From: JAFGFY01 sp964520425
Lineage (GTDB): Bacteria; Desulfobacterota; DSM-4660; Desulfatiglandales; HGW-15
Assembly: GCA_964520425.1 (NCBI GenBank)
Contig: CAZFMX010000004.1
Span: 1 to 64,000, forward strand
DNA: 64,000 nucleotides
Direction of reading: 5' to 3'
Made by a program: the position numbers and the translations under genes. Below, one piece after another: positions 36,076 to 45,015 of this stretch. The first letter of the stretch is position 1. The number at the start of each line of letters is the position of its first letter. The notes under the pieces are model-generated. The model saw nothing but the letters and a program-made list of their open reading frames with translations, was not told where the DNA came from and ran no database searches.

Positions 36076-36333
36076 ATGGCAAAACTTGGAACAGAAAAGA
36101 GACCTGTGGTTGTAAGAGTTCAAAACCAAAAACGAGCTGAAGAAATAGCTTCCATATTTTCTGAACATAACTGGAAATATATAATGGGGATTGAACCGGA
36201 CAAACCAGAAGACATTTCCGATCTTGAAAGGCTTCTTGATCCACCAGCTCCAATCAAGGCAGGAAATAAAATAGGCAGAAACGATCCATGTCCCTGTGGC
36301 AGTGGTAAAAAATATAAAAAATGCTGCGGATAG
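36076..36333 (+). CDS. SEC-C motif metal-binding protein (PBPRA1643-like)
   Basis: 85 residues. The C-terminus is a SEC-C zinc motif (GRNDPCPCGSGKKYKKCC) like that at the end of SecA; the N-terminal 60 residues are a small alpha/beta region (RVQNQKRAEEIASIFSEHNW). The overall size and order match short SEC-C proteins common in marine gamma-proteobacteria and integron cassettes. A GAAGGAG ribosome site lies upstream of the ATG. It stands between two attC-like sites. Confidence 0.88.
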   Translation: MAKLGTEKRPVVVRVQNQKRAEEIASIFSEHNWKYIMGIEPDKPEDISDLERLLDPPAPIKAGNKIGRNDPCPCGSGKKYKKCCG

Positions 36334-36352
36334 CCTTTAAATAAAGAATTTT

Positions 36353-36480
36353 CACAACAGTGCAGTCAAGAGCGACCGGGCTATTTTTTCGCCTTTTTTA
36401 ATGGACTGGTGGTAAGCAACCTTTCTAGCTATCAAGGAGTGTGCTGACTTGCACCGCCCGGCCACTTACTGCTGGCGATA
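36353..36480 (+). repeat. attC-like recombination site 2 (long type, right end imperfect)
   Basis: About 128 bp. GCAGT(C)AAG..GACCGGGC on the left is complementary to GCCCGGCCACTTACTGC on the right, with an extrahelical C. The left end CACAAC fits an attC box. The right end reads GGCGATA where GGCGTTA would be expected, so it may be decayed. The long variable middle recalls Vibrio-type repeats. Confidence 0.5.
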
Positions 36481-36500
36481 GATCTCAGGATCGGATTACA

Positions 36501-36842
36501 ATGGATAGGAAAAAAGTAGCTTCTACCCTTGAGAGATGTTGGTCAATACACACGAGTTCGAAATGGGAGCAAGACAATCCTGCAAAAGGGCAGTGCCCAG
36601 TTACAGCTTTGGTAATTCAGGATAGCTTTGGTGGCCGACTTCTCAGAACAAGGATCGATGGTCAATGGCACTTCTATAATGAAGTTGATGGAGTCATAAG
36701 CGATTTTACGGACAGTCAATTTGCGGAACCTATAGAATATGAGAATCAACCGGCGAGCCGTAAAGAGGCATTTGCGGAGACTAACCAAGAACAGTACACT
36801 CATCTAAGCCGGAAATTTTCAGCCGCCTGGACAGGCGATTGA
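36501..36842 (+). CDS. YunG-like protein
   Basis: 113 residues from the ATG at 36501. The central part (GQCPVTALVIQDSFGG, LLRTRIDGQWHFYN, VDGVISDFTDSQF) matches the YunG family, small proteins of unknown function found scattered in many bacteria. No signal peptide. The ribosome site is weak. It follows attC-like site 2, consistent with being a third cassette gene, but no attC-like site was found after it. Confidence 0.75.
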   Translation: MDRKKVASTLERCWSIHTSSKWEQDNPAKGQCPVTALVIQDSFGGRLLRTRIDGQWHFYNEVDGVISDFTDSQFAEPIEYENQPASRKEAFAETNQEQYTHLSRKFSAAWTGD

Positions 36843-36886
36843 GAGTTCGGTCGTAGAGGAGGTTCTAATGAAAAGAGAGAATAAAG

Positions 36887-37114
36887 ATGAAAACAAGAGT
36901 GCACAAATGGACAATCATCGCTGTTACCTACATCATAATGCTGGTATCTGGTTGTGCATGGTCTATTGGCGATAAGGGACATGAATGCCCAACACAACCT
37001 ATTCAACCCACCCTGGGGCAAGAACTAATAGACCTTAAGATGGCGAAGGATCAAGGCGTCATCACCGACGAGGAATATCAGGATAAGAAAAGGAAGCTAA
37101 TGGAGAATCAGTAG
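36887..37114 (+). CDS. Small lipoprotein with SHOCT-like C-terminus
   Basis: 75 residues. Signal peptide with lipobox LVSGC (Cys about 23) predicts a membrane-anchored lipoprotein. The C-terminal 30 residues (LGQELIDLKMAKDQGVITDE, then EYQDKKRKLM) fit the SHOCT short helical motif. A strong AGGAGG site 19 bp upstream actually precedes a different-frame ATG at 36868 that opens only a 35-codon frame; translation of the lipoprotein may be coupled to it. Confidence 0.75.
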   Translation: MKTRVHKWTIIAVTYIIMLVSGCAWSIGDKGHECPTQPIQPTLGQELIDLKMAKDQGVITDEEYQDKKRKLMENQ

Positions 37115-37245
37115 TCTCTATACCGATAAAAATGGAGAAGTCCGTAAAGACGAAAATGACTCATGGAAGGAGGGAATAGCGAAGCTGTTGAAAGGATTGT
37201 TTTTAACAGTTTTATCCATTTTTAGTGGAGGTGTGTGAGTTACGG

Positions 37246-38853
37246 CTAGTATTCATTGAGTTGTTCTTTGACCTGACGAAGTAGTTCTATAGGCAGGTCA
37301 GACTTAAGGCATTTCTTGAGTTCATATTCGGCGGCATGAGTATTTCCCTGTTTTTTATAGATTTGGGCCCTAAGAAAGCTGGCCTTTCCATAACGAGAAT
37401 TCAACTCGGATGCCTTCTGTGCATAACGCAGAGCCTCCTCATAGCGGGACATTGAAAAACAGACTTCACCTATGGCACAGAAAATATCGGGAAATGAAAT
37501 GCCCTCACGAATAATCGATTCCCCCTGCTCTAGGGCTTCTTGAAATTTGCCTTGCTCCTTGAGGACTACAAAGAGGTTTATGCGGGCATTCATATACTTG
37601 GGATTTATACTGACTGCCTTTCTGAATTCCTCGACCGCCTCTTCTGCTCGATTGAGTTTTATCAGAATGCTGCCAAGGGTATTGTACAAGTCAGGGTATT
37701 GGGGGTTTTCATCTATACAGTCTTTGACAACGGGAATGAGCATTTCACAAAGAGATGTATCCTTATCTGAGAGATGCTCTATAATGAGATGGATATCTGA
37801 AAAATCAGGGTTAATTTTGATGTCTCTGAAGAAATGCTCAATCGTCTCCCCAATGGTTTCGTCCTTACCGAACAATTGGCCTATGGCCTTTGAAAGCGCA
37901 TCCCCGGAGGATAAAGGAGCATTAATCATCTCCTTTACGATATCAACTGCCGTCTGAAGACTCTTACTCTCGGGGTCCAGCCTACTCGCTGCCTCAAACT
38001 CTTCTAGACCCTCGCTTAAGTTTCCCATCTGGCAAAGAAGCACACCGAGCTTTATTCTTGCATCCAGATATGAAGGATTGATTTGAAGAGCTCTTCTGAG
38101 CGAATCAACGGCCGCATCCAAATCGTCAAGTCTGGAATAGACTATCGCAGAAAAATAGTGCATATCCGCATAGGCGGGAAACCTTTTGATTACCGTGTTT
38201 AACTGCTCCAAGGCCTCGTCAAAATGACTCAAATAGGCCTCTGTAATAGCCAGTTTTTTTTGTGCCTCGATATACTCAGGATTGATTCTCAGTGCTTCAC
38301 GAAACGCTTTACTGGCTTCGGAAGGTTTCCCCTGCCCAAGAAACGTAAGCCCTAGTCTAAAATAGACATCCGCGAAGTTCGGGTTTTCAAGGAGAATATC
38401 CTCAAAGATTTTCGCGGCCTTTTCCCACATGCCCAAATTATGAAGAGCAACACCTAATTTCAGTTTGGTTGGAAGATGGGAAGAGTCAATCTCGAGGATA
38501 TTATTGAACACTTCGACGGCGCCTGCAAAGTCACCGAGGTTATTAAGACAGACTCCGATCAGGGTAGACAGTTCCACATGCTCCGGATTGTACTTAAGGG
38601 CTGCTCGAAACTCTTCCAAAGCGTCTGAATAATTTCCAGTTGCGAAGAGGAGGACTCCCAGGTTGCGATGAGCCTGTCCACAGTATACACGAGCCAGGTT
38701 GTGGTGAACGCTGCCCGGAGAGGGTTTCTTCTTGAGGGTATCCTCAAAGAGTTCAATAGCCTCTGAATACATGTGGCTGTTGTAGAGTTCCATGGCCTTA
38801 CTGTAACTGTCTTCACTGGCAAATGACATGAGACGTTTGACGAATTTCATCAT
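37246..38853 (-). CDS. Tetratricopeptide repeat protein
   Basis: 535 residues made almost entirely of 34-residue TPR units (for example ALKYNPEHVELSTLIGVCL, ALRINPEYIEAQKKLAI, AVSINPKYMNARINLFVV); about a dozen are visible. A less regular stretch near 300-370 divides two blocks. There is no signal peptide, so it is a cytoplasmic scaffold. It overlaps the sugar transferase gene by four bases (ATGA), which ties it to polysaccharide assembly, perhaps by holding enzymes together. Confidence 0.93.
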   Translation of the reverse strand: MMKFVKRLMSFASEDSYSKAMELYNSHMYSEAIELFEDTLKKKPSPGSVHHNLARVYCGQAHRNLGVLLFATGNYSDALEEFRAALKYNPEHVELSTLIGVCLNNLGDFAGAVEVFNNILEIDSSHLPTKLKLGVALHNLGMWEKAAKIFEDILLENPNFADVYFRLGLTFLGQGKPSEASKAFREALRINPEYIEAQKKLAITEAYLSHFDEALEQLNTVIKRFPAYADMHYFSAIVYSRLDDLDAAVDSLRRALQINPSYLDARIKLGVLLCQMGNLSEGLEEFEAASRLDPESKSLQTAVDIVKEMINAPLSSGDALSKAIGQLFGKDETIGETIEHFFRDIKINPDFSDIHLIIEHLSDKDTSLCEMLIPVVKDCIDENPQYPDLYNTLGSILIKLNRAEEAVEEFRKAVSINPKYMNARINLFVVLKEQGKFQEALEQGESIIREGISFPDIFCAIGEVCFSMSRYEEALRYAQKASELNSRYGKASFLRAQIYKKQGNTHAAEYELKKCLKSDLPIELLRQVKEQLNEY

Positions 38854-40289
38854 TGTGCTCCTCTAGAAGAAAGGACAGCGGAAATGGTCATTATGAGGAT
38901 TTTCAAATCAAGGATTAATGACCAGTTGTCAATATACTGCATATCGAGTTTCATCCATTCATTGAACTTGAGTTCACTCCTGCCGCTGACTTGCCAAAAA
39001 CAGGTTATACCGGGGACTACGGAGAGTCGTTTACGCTCCCATCTCTGATACTGCAATACCTCTTTGAATATGGGAGGGCGAGGCCCCACGAGACTCATGT
39101 CGCCTTTCAGAACATTGAGAAGCTGTGGAAGCTCATCCAGACTCATTCTCCTCAGGATCTTGCCGATTCGGGTAATGCGAGGGTCGTCCTTCATCTTAAA
39201 GGCAGGACCGTCCACTTCATTCAGAGACACTAGACTTTCCAGTCTGTCTTCAGCGTCATGAACCATGGATCGGAATTTATACATGATGAAACGCCGGCCA
39301 TTCTTACCGATCCTTTCCTGACGGAAAAGCGCCGGCCCTTGTGAATCCTTTTTTATGAGAACCGGGATAATCACCCATAGAGGAAGACTCAGAAGAATGA
39401 AAAAAGCCGATACGAGGAAATCAATAAGACGTTTCAATAAGGCTTGTCTCGGGGAACGGCGTATGGATCTGATCAAAAAAAAGTGATTATCATCGATAGT
39501 CTCTTTTATATGTCCCCCGAGTATGTTTCTTATTTCGGGTGAGATAAAAGCAAAGTCAAGTCCCATTGTATCACAATGGCGGGCAAGCCGATGGATTTGG
39601 TCCGCTTCCCAAGATCCATCAGCCAGAAGGGCAATATCCACAATATGCTTTTCAAGGATCGAATCCAGCTCTTTGACTCTACCAAGAATCGGAAGACCAT
39701 GAACCGTCCCTTCATGTGCCGAGTCGTTGTCCACCAAGATTCCAATAGCCTTAACCCATCGACTATTCGGAACCTCTCCGGTCTTGAAAACCTTATCGTT
39801 TGTTCCGATGATCAGGACATGCTTTATGAATTCACTTGGGTTTCGGTTACGCCCGGAAAAAAATTGGCATAATCTGCCAAAGGCCAAGAAGATCCATAGG
39901 ATGACGAAGAATGTAATCAGAAAGCAGGTTATATTTTCTGAATACCCGTATAAAAAGGTAAAAACAGACGTGATCATCCACGAAAAGAGACAGGATATTC
40001 CGGTTCGGAGGATGATTGCCTTTACCCCTTGAAAACCAGCAGGACGCAGGCTTCCAAAGAGATTTAAAAAGAGAAGGGAACAGATCAATAGGAATGGCAG
40101 GAGAAGGATATAGTCATTCCACGCGGAGGAGAGGTCATGACTCAGGGAGGGCCCCATCGTATTCTGGATCGACAGTAGATCCATGATGGACAAAGAAAGG
40201 GGTGCGCTAATGAGATAGGCAAAAAGCACGGACAGGAGATCAAAGATGAGAAAGACTTGAAAAAGATATTTTTCCTGTTCTTTAAGCAT
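38850..40289 (-). CDS. Polyprenyl-phosphate sugar-1-phosphate transferase (initiating enzyme)
   Basis: 479 residues: four or five N-terminal membrane helices, a central nucleotide-binding-like region (VLIIGTNDKVFKTGEVPN), one further helix near 275, and a C-terminal bacterial sugar transferase domain (FRQERIGKNGRRFIMYKFRS, RRMSLDELPQLLNVLKGDMS, LVGPRPP, GITCFWQVSGR). This enzyme type puts the first sugar phosphate on undecaprenyl phosphate and begins exopolysaccharide repeat synthesis. It is the likely first step for the Wzx/Wzy genes on the plus strand at 46.8-63.7 kb. The ribosome site GGGAG precedes ATG 40289. Confidence 0.94.
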   Translation of the reverse strand: MLKEQEKYLFQVFLIFDLLSVLFAYLISAPLSLSIMDLLSIQNTMGPSLSHDLSSAWNDYILLLPFLLICSLLFLNLFGSLRPAGFQGVKAIILRTGISCLFSWMITSVFTFLYGYSENITCFLITFFVILWIFLAFGRLCQFFSGRNRNPSEFIKHVLIIGTNDKVFKTGEVPNSRWVKAIGILVDNDSAHEGTVHGLPILGRVKELDSILEKHIVDIALLADGSWEADQIHRLARHCDTMGLDFAFISPEIRNILGGHIKETIDDNHFFLIRSIRRSPRQALLKRLIDFLVSAFFILLSLPLWVIIPVLIKKDSQGPALFRQERIGKNGRRFIMYKFRSMVHDAEDRLESLVSLNEVDGPAFKMKDDPRITRIGKILRRMSLDELPQLLNVLKGDMSLVGPRPPIFKEVLQYQRWERKRLSVVPGITCFWQVSGRSELKFNEWMKLDMQYIDNWSLILDLKILIMTISAVLSSRGAQ

Positions 40290-40306
40290 GGAACTCCCAT
40301 CTAACT

Positions 40307-40504
40307 AGTGCCCATCCATAAACGGCCTTTTTGGCCAATCTTCCGCCGTCGCTACAGCTATGGCGGGACAGGCTGCGTCACCCTTTAGATTGTAATCCTC
40401 GAAATACTCTATTGTATTGATGCCCGTCCCGATGTCAATCGGGAGGGTTTCAATCTTCGCCTTCCTTGACCTTGACCAAAAATTCTCGTTTCTGGATTGG
40501 CACT
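40307..40504. repeat. Palindromic repeat element B, copy 1
   Basis: A 198-bp element with 18-bp terminal inverted repeats (AGTGCC.ATCCA.AAACG, two mismatches) in the gap between the SUMF1-like and sugar transferase genes. The core carries AATCCTCGAAATACT, AATCGGGAGGGTT and TCGCCTTCCTTGACCTTGA, all shared with copy 2 at 43246-43408. The remainder of the 281-bp gap shows no gene. Confidence 0.75.
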
Positions 40505-40570
40505 GACTAAGTTACGTGGAATTTACCAGTCTGAGGTTCTTTTAGCCTATCCGATATTTGGGTGATACCG

Positions 40571-41653
40571 TCAAACAGCTTCCTTCACGAGACGAAAACC
40601 AATGAAATCACTCTTTGATTGAGGCGACCAGTATAACCTTGCTGCTGATCGACAGTTCTTTGCGTTGGCAAACCATGACCCACCACGTATCACGCGGCCG
40701 GGCCCTGGCCATGACATAAGAGGGTCTATGCTCTTTTCAGAAGAATAAGGCCTAAACCAGTCCTGACACCATTCAAAGACGTTGCCGTGCATGTCATACA
40801 GGCCCCACTCATTGGCATTCTTTAAGGCCACGGGATGCGTTCGGCGATTCGCGTTTCCACAGTACCAGCCTACAGCATCAAGACTAAGGTCGTGGCCGCA
40901 GAAAAGCTCCATGATCATTCCTTCGGGAGAAGACTCCATAGAACCTGCACGGCAGGCATATTCCCACTCAGCCTCCGTAGGGAGACGATAAACGGCTTGA
41001 GTCGTGCGGTTAAGGGTTTTGATGAAGTCCAGACAGTCATGCCATGTGACATTTTCCACAGGACATTCATCGCCTCCTTCAGTGATGAACTTCGAAGGGT
41101 TGGTTCCCATTACAGATTTCCATTGGGTTTGCGTAACAGGTGTTTTTTGCATATAGAAACCCTTGGTTAAGGTGACTTCATGCAGCACTTCTCCATTGTC
41201 TCGTCCCACTTCATATTCGGCGCTGCCCATGAGAAACGCACCGGGATGAATAGAGACAAAGGCATTTTCAAATAGAGATGCCGAATCCTCTGAACGTGCT
41301 TCTTCAAAGGCCGGTTCTTCTCTCGCTTCTATGGTCGAAATGGAATCCGGTGAATCTTCGACTTCCGATTTTGAGACCTTTATAATATCAGGTGGCAAAG
41401 GCTCTGTGACGGGCGAATCAGCCGGAATGATGTTTGCCTCGAAAGGAAAAGGTTCTACCTCTTCCTGCTCTGAGACCTTTAAAATCCCAGGTGGCGAAGG
41501 CTCTCTGACGGGTGAATCAGCCGGTATGGTGCTTACCTCAACAGGAGCAGGTTCAGCCTCTTCCGTGGTCTGAACGGATTTCAGGTCCATTTCCCTTAAT
41601 GCCGAAAAGACCGGAGACTGCCTTTTTTTGCCCTTTCTCAATATTCGGATCAT
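40571..41653 (-). CDS. SUMF1/FGE-sulfatase domain protein
   Basis: 360 residues. The first 130 are low-complexity, with tandem units of IPADSPVxEPxPPxIxKVS; the rest is a formylglycine-generating-enzyme-like domain (PGAFLMGSAEYEVGRD, TPVTQTQWKSVMG, RLPTEAEWEYACRAG, DMHGNVFEWCQDW, RVIRGGSW). In true FGE the GGS segment carries two catalytic cysteines; here the first is Ala and only the second is kept (GGSWFANAKNC). It is therefore more likely a structural or regulatory SUMF1 domain than a sulfatase-modifying enzyme. It lies 15 bp downstream of the ExeA-like gene, in the same operon. Confidence 0.9.
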   Translation of the reverse strand: MIRILRKGKKRQSPVFSALREMDLKSVQTTEEAEPAPVEVSTIPADSPVREPSPPGILKVSEQEEVEPFPFEANIIPADSPVTEPLPPDIIKVSKSEVEDSPDSISTIEAREEPAFEEARSEDSASLFENAFVSIHPGAFLMGSAEYEVGRDNGEVLHEVTLTKGFYMQKTPVTQTQWKSVMGTNPSKFITEGGDECPVENVTWHDCLDFIKTLNRTTQAVYRLPTEAEWEYACRAGSMESSPEGMIMELFCGHDLSLDAVGWYCGNANRRTHPVALKNANEWGLYDMHGNVFEWCQDWFRPYSSEKSIDPLMSWPGPGRVIRGGSWFANAKNCRSAARLYWSPQSKSDFIGFRLVKEAV

Positions 41654-41668
41654 AAATTTGCTTTCACT

Positions 41669-43189
41669 CTATGGCCTGTCATATACTGACTTAGGTTCGA
41701 TATTCTTTTCACTCCCACCCGCAGAAAGATCCTCGGTTTTGATATCGGGCACAACAGGTTCGTTATTCTCCGAGGTTGCGTCGTTATCCTGGTCGATTAT
41801 CGGCAGCCTCAAGACCTGACCCGCCCAAACTACATCTTGGTCCGTGATCTCCGGATTGGCCTTAAGGATGATTTTCATGGCCGAATAACGGTTCCTTCCA
41901 TAATACCGGTCTGCCAATCTCAAAATATGCTCTCCGTATTCTACGACAATCTCTTGATATTTCGTTTCCTCCTTCACTTCTTCGGAATCAAGTGATGAGG
42001 ATATCTCAGAAACAGATTCTTCTTTTGGGATGTCTTTTCGAGTTTTAGAGGAAGAGTCTACATCAGCAATCTTTGGAGAATGCCCCGATTCCTTGAGAGT
42101 GTCCTCCTCACTTTCCATGGATCGCGGCTCGATTTCTTCAATGACTTTCGTTTCCATTTCCATTGGCCCAGGTTCTGGCAGAAGAGCATTAGATGGAGTT
42201 TTAGTCTCGACGGGAGATGGAGGTTCTGTTTGGGCGGTCTTTTCCGTGAAGAATTTGAAATACATCTTAATGCCCATATAGTTCAAAATAACGATACATG
42301 TAATGATGACAAATATAGATACGAGAGGATTCAAAAACTTTATAGATCTATATGTTTGGGCTTTTGAAGCCTTTGGCGTAAGAAGGATATCGCTTCGTAG
42401 CGTTTCGTATGCTTTATTCAGGATTTTCTTGTTGATCCTGGCCCGTCCTTCGGTTTTGCAGACCAAAAGGGCGTTATCGCAAACTAGGTTAATGAGGCGG
42501 GGGACTCCGTTTGTCAGGCTATAAATCAAGCCTTTGCAACTTGGTTCGAAAATGAGATCAAAGCTGGATCTCACAACCTTTAGCCTAAAGTCGATGTATC
42601 GGATAGTTTCCGAAGGATCCAGAGGGGATAAAAACCGGCTGATATTGATGCGTTGACGAAGCTGGCGCATTTCAGGGCGCTCCAACTTGTGACTCAGCTC
42701 ATATTGGCCGACTAACAGAATTTGAAGGAGTTTCTGAGAGGTCTCAATATTGGAAAGCAATCGTATATGTTCGAGATTCTCATCAGACAACAGATGCGCT
42801 TCATCTATGATGAGAACATGTTTTTGTCCCTGGGCCCTTGTTTTCACCAAAACTTCTTTGATTTCACCCGCGAGCGCTAAAGAGCCTTTTGAATGATCCT
42901 CTATGCCGAGATACCCTGCAACGAAGAGCAGGATTTCGTGATACTCGAATTGGGGATTCGATATCATCATCGGAATCACGGATGAAGGCAGCTTCTCAAG
43001 AAAGCTGTGTACGAGCATGGTTTTCCCGGTTCCGACATCACCGCAGAGGAGTGCAAAAGTCTTGTCTTCTTGAATAAAATAGAAAAGGGCTGAAAGGACT
43101 TCTTCATGATCTTGACTAAGGAAAAGGAAACGCTGATCCAGATTGTTTTCAAAAGGTGAATCCGAAAAGCCGAAGTGGGCGTTAAGCAT
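41669..43189 (-). CDS. ExeA-like AAA+ ATPase with LysM-type C-terminus
   Basis: 506 residues. The N-terminal ATPase (about 1-265) begins FGFSDSPFENNLDQRFLFLS as in ExeA/GspA, with Walker A GDVGTGKT near 50 and Walker B LIIDEAHLL. A single membrane helix lies at about 285-305, followed by a Ser/Glu-rich periplasmic linker and a LysM-like peptidoglycan-binding region (EYGEHILRLADRYYG, ILKANPEI, GQVLRLP) at about 415-465. Such proteins open or remodel the cell wall for secretion assemblies and are also found in exopolysaccharide loci. It is probably co-transcribed with the SUMF1-like gene. Confidence 0.92.
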   Translation of the reverse strand: MLNAHFGFSDSPFENNLDQRFLFLSQDHEEVLSALFYFIQEDKTFALLCGDVGTGKTMLVHSFLEKLPSSVIPMMISNPQFEYHEILLFVAGYLGIEDHSKGSLALAGEIKEVLVKTRAQGQKHVLIIDEAHLLSDENLEHIRLLSNIETSQKLLQILLVGQYELSHKLERPEMRQLRQRINISRFLSPLDPSETIRYIDFRLKVVRSSFDLIFEPSCKGLIYSLTNGVPRLINLVCDNALLVCKTEGRARINKKILNKAYETLRSDILLTPKASKAQTYRSIKFLNPLVSIFVIITCIVILNYMGIKMYFKFFTEKTAQTEPPSPVETKTPSNALLPEPGPMEMETKVIEEIEPRSMESEEDTLKESGHSPKIADVDSSSKTRKDIPKEESVSEISSSLDSEEVKEETKYQEIVVEYGEHILRLADRYYGRNRYSAMKIILKANPEITDQDVVWAGQVLRLPIIDQDNDATSENNEPVVPDIKTEDLSAGGSEKNIEPKSVYDRP

Positions 43190-43245
43190 TTACGGGGCAA
43201 CCTTTCTTGGAATGATCTAAGGAGATAATAGAGAATGGATTCTAT

Positions 43246-43408
43246 GAGACCTTTGAAAAACGCCCCTTTTGCCCAATCTCGGCGTTAGGCTCAAATTCTA
43301 ATCCTCGAAATACTACGAGTATTCCTGGCTATCCCGATGAAAATCGGGAGGGTTAGAATTCTCGCCTTCCTTGACCTTGAACAAAATCGAGCACTTTTCA
43401 AGGGTCTC
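43246..43408. repeat. Palindromic repeat element B, copy 2
   Basis: A 163-bp element with terminal inverted repeats GAGACC.TTGAAAA (13 of 14 complementary). The core shares AATCCTCGAAATACT, AATCGGGAGGGTT and TCGCCTTCCTTGACCTTGA with copy 1, but the terminal arms are of unrelated sequence. Confidence 0.75.
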
Positions 43409-43523
43409 TCTACCCTGAAGTGTTTCCGCGCTTTATACGGCTTAGGCGGACCTATTCTCCAGATTAACACCAATGCAAGCTCATAGGCCGGGAAACACCA
43501 CAGGTTTCCAAAAATACCTAATA

Positions 43524-43559
43524 AACACGAATCCCACGGGATACAGCGGGATTCGTGTT
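43524..43559 (-). terminator. Terminator of the OmpA-like lipoprotein gene
   Basis: AACACGAATCCC and GGGATTCGTGTT form a perfect 12-pair stem with a 12-base loop, followed on the minus strand by TATTAGGTATTTTT. It lies 38 bp past the stop codon of the OmpA-like gene. Confidence 0.75.
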
Positions 43560-43596
43560 CACTAGGTTCGTCGTGTGCAAAACAAGAATCTCTATA

Positions 43597-44970
43597 CTAC
43601 GGAAAGATCGGGTGAAATTCCGTCCTCCGGTTCAGCCCTTTGATCGCAGGATCTTTATTGGATACGATCGGTTTTGTGAGTCCGAAGCCTTTGATCGCGA
43701 GCTGGTTCGCCGGGACGCCCCTATCAATAAGATAGGACTGCACGGCTTTCGCCCGTAATATGGAAAGCTCTATGTTATACTCAGGGGTGAATATATCACA
43801 CGTGTGCCCATGGAGTTCCATCTTCAGGTCAGGATTGAGCTTCAAAACCTCCGCGATCTCATCCAGCATGGGATAATACTCCGGCTTGATATCATATTTG
43901 TCCAGATCGAACTGCACTCTTCCAAGAATCCAGCACCCGTTTTCGTCGATTTTGGCTCCCTTAGGTGTCTGTAGGCATTTGTCGCAAGCATCACCCACAC
44001 CGTCACAGTCTGTATCAGCCTGATCCATGTTGGCCTTCTCCGGGCAGTTGTCACACAGATCCCCAACACCGTCGCGGTCGGAGTCAATCTGATCCGGATT
44101 GGCTGTTTCAGCACAATTATCACACTTGTCACCAATTCCGTCTCCATCACCATCTACCTGGTCAGGGTTGGGGACATCCGGGCAGTTGTCACATATATCG
44201 CCAAATCCGTCACCGTCACGGTCCGGCACTTTGGCCAAAAAGACTCGTGTCACAAAATCGGCCATCTTTTGAGGGGATGCTATCTCATCGGCATTGGACA
44301 AGGAGCCGCACCCGTTGATCGAGACAATCTCCTTATACAGGCTCTTGCCCCTGGCGCTGTCTCCCACCTGCACAGTGTATATGCAGATCCTGTCTTCAAA
44401 AAGCTTCTTCATCTTCTCTACGGCAAATAAAGGGTTACCCAGGCCTTCGCCGTCACCGATCAGAATAACAGCCGTATTCCCTTGAAGCTCCTTCAGGTCC
44501 TCACAGGCCGCTTCAAGAGCGGTTCCCGGATGAGTCTCGCCGCCGGGAGATTTGAGATTTGCTATAGCCGCCTCAAAGCTCTCGGGAGTGTATTTTCTCA
44601 TACCATAAACAAGGTCTGTCTCTTTTTTGGATTCCCAACCCGGGCCGAAGATCCTGAGACCTGCTATCAGTTGAATGTCGGGCATCGTCAGATCCATACG
44701 CCGGATCATTTCTTTGGCAATGGCCAGCTTTTGATTTTCTGAATAGGGGAGAGTCATGGAGTGGGACATGTCAAGAATGACCATGAAATTCTCCACCTTT
44801 TGAACGTACTTGCAGTTGTCGAGTAGGGGATTGAGATCAACCGGTACAAATCTCGCGCCTATATCCGCATAAGGGGCCATATCTCGGGTCGAATTTTCTG
44901 AGGCACAGGCCATCAGCAGTGTGGCGAGCAATAGAGTGAAGAATGTCTTGGCGTGATAACGATTCATCAT
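43597..44970 (-). CDS. Lipoprotein with VWA domain, thrombospondin type 3 repeats and OmpA domain
   Basis: 457 residues from ATG 44970, nine bases after GGAGG; an in-frame TTG three codons upstream is not preferred. Signal peptide with lipobox LLMAC. Then a von Willebrand A domain with MIDAS DMSHS (about 65-240), four acidic calcium-binding type 3 repeats (DGDGFGDICDNCP, DGDGIGDKCDNC and similar, about 250-340), and a C-terminal OmpA peptidoglycan-binding domain (ELHGHTCDIFTPEYN, LNRRTEF). It is an outer-membrane or periplasmic protein tied to the cell wall. Its own terminator follows. Confidence 0.94.
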   Translation of the reverse strand: MMNRYHAKTFFTLLLATLLMACASENSTRDMAPYADIGARFVPVDLNPLLDNCKYVQKVENFMVILDMSHSMTLPYSENQKLAIAKEMIRRMDLTMPDIQLIAGLRIFGPGWESKKETDLVYGMRKYTPESFEAAIANLKSPGGETHPGTALEAACEDLKELQGNTAVILIGDGEGLGNPLFAVEKMKKLFEDRICIYTVQVGDSARGKSLYKEIVSINGCGSLSNADEIASPQKMADFVTRVFLAKVPDRDGDGFGDICDNCPDVPNPDQVDGDGDGIGDKCDNCAETANPDQIDSDRDGVGDLCDNCPEKANMDQADTDCDGVGDACDKCLQTPKGAKIDENGCWILGRVQFDLDKYDIKPEYYPMLDEIAEVLKLNPDLKMELHGHTCDIFTPEYNIELSILRAKAVQSYLIDRGVPANQLAIKGFGLTKPIVSNKDPAIKGLNRRTEFHPIFP

Positions 44971-45015
44971 ATTGTGCAACCTCCAAAGTCTGGGTGTTCT
45001 AGAGTGATGTTCAAT

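Larger units (their letters stand above)
43190..43596. other. 407-bp gap with element B2 and a terminator
   Basis: No gene is supported. It contains repeat element B copy 2 (43246-43408) and the strong hairpin at 43524-43559 that ends the OmpA-like gene. A promoter for the ExeA-like gene would have to lie within or beside the repeat. Confidence 0.6.

Noticed and set aside
36868..36975. 35-codon frame with a strong AGGAGG site ahead of the SHOCT lipoprotein
   Set aside because: Too short and without features; at most a leader for translational coupling.
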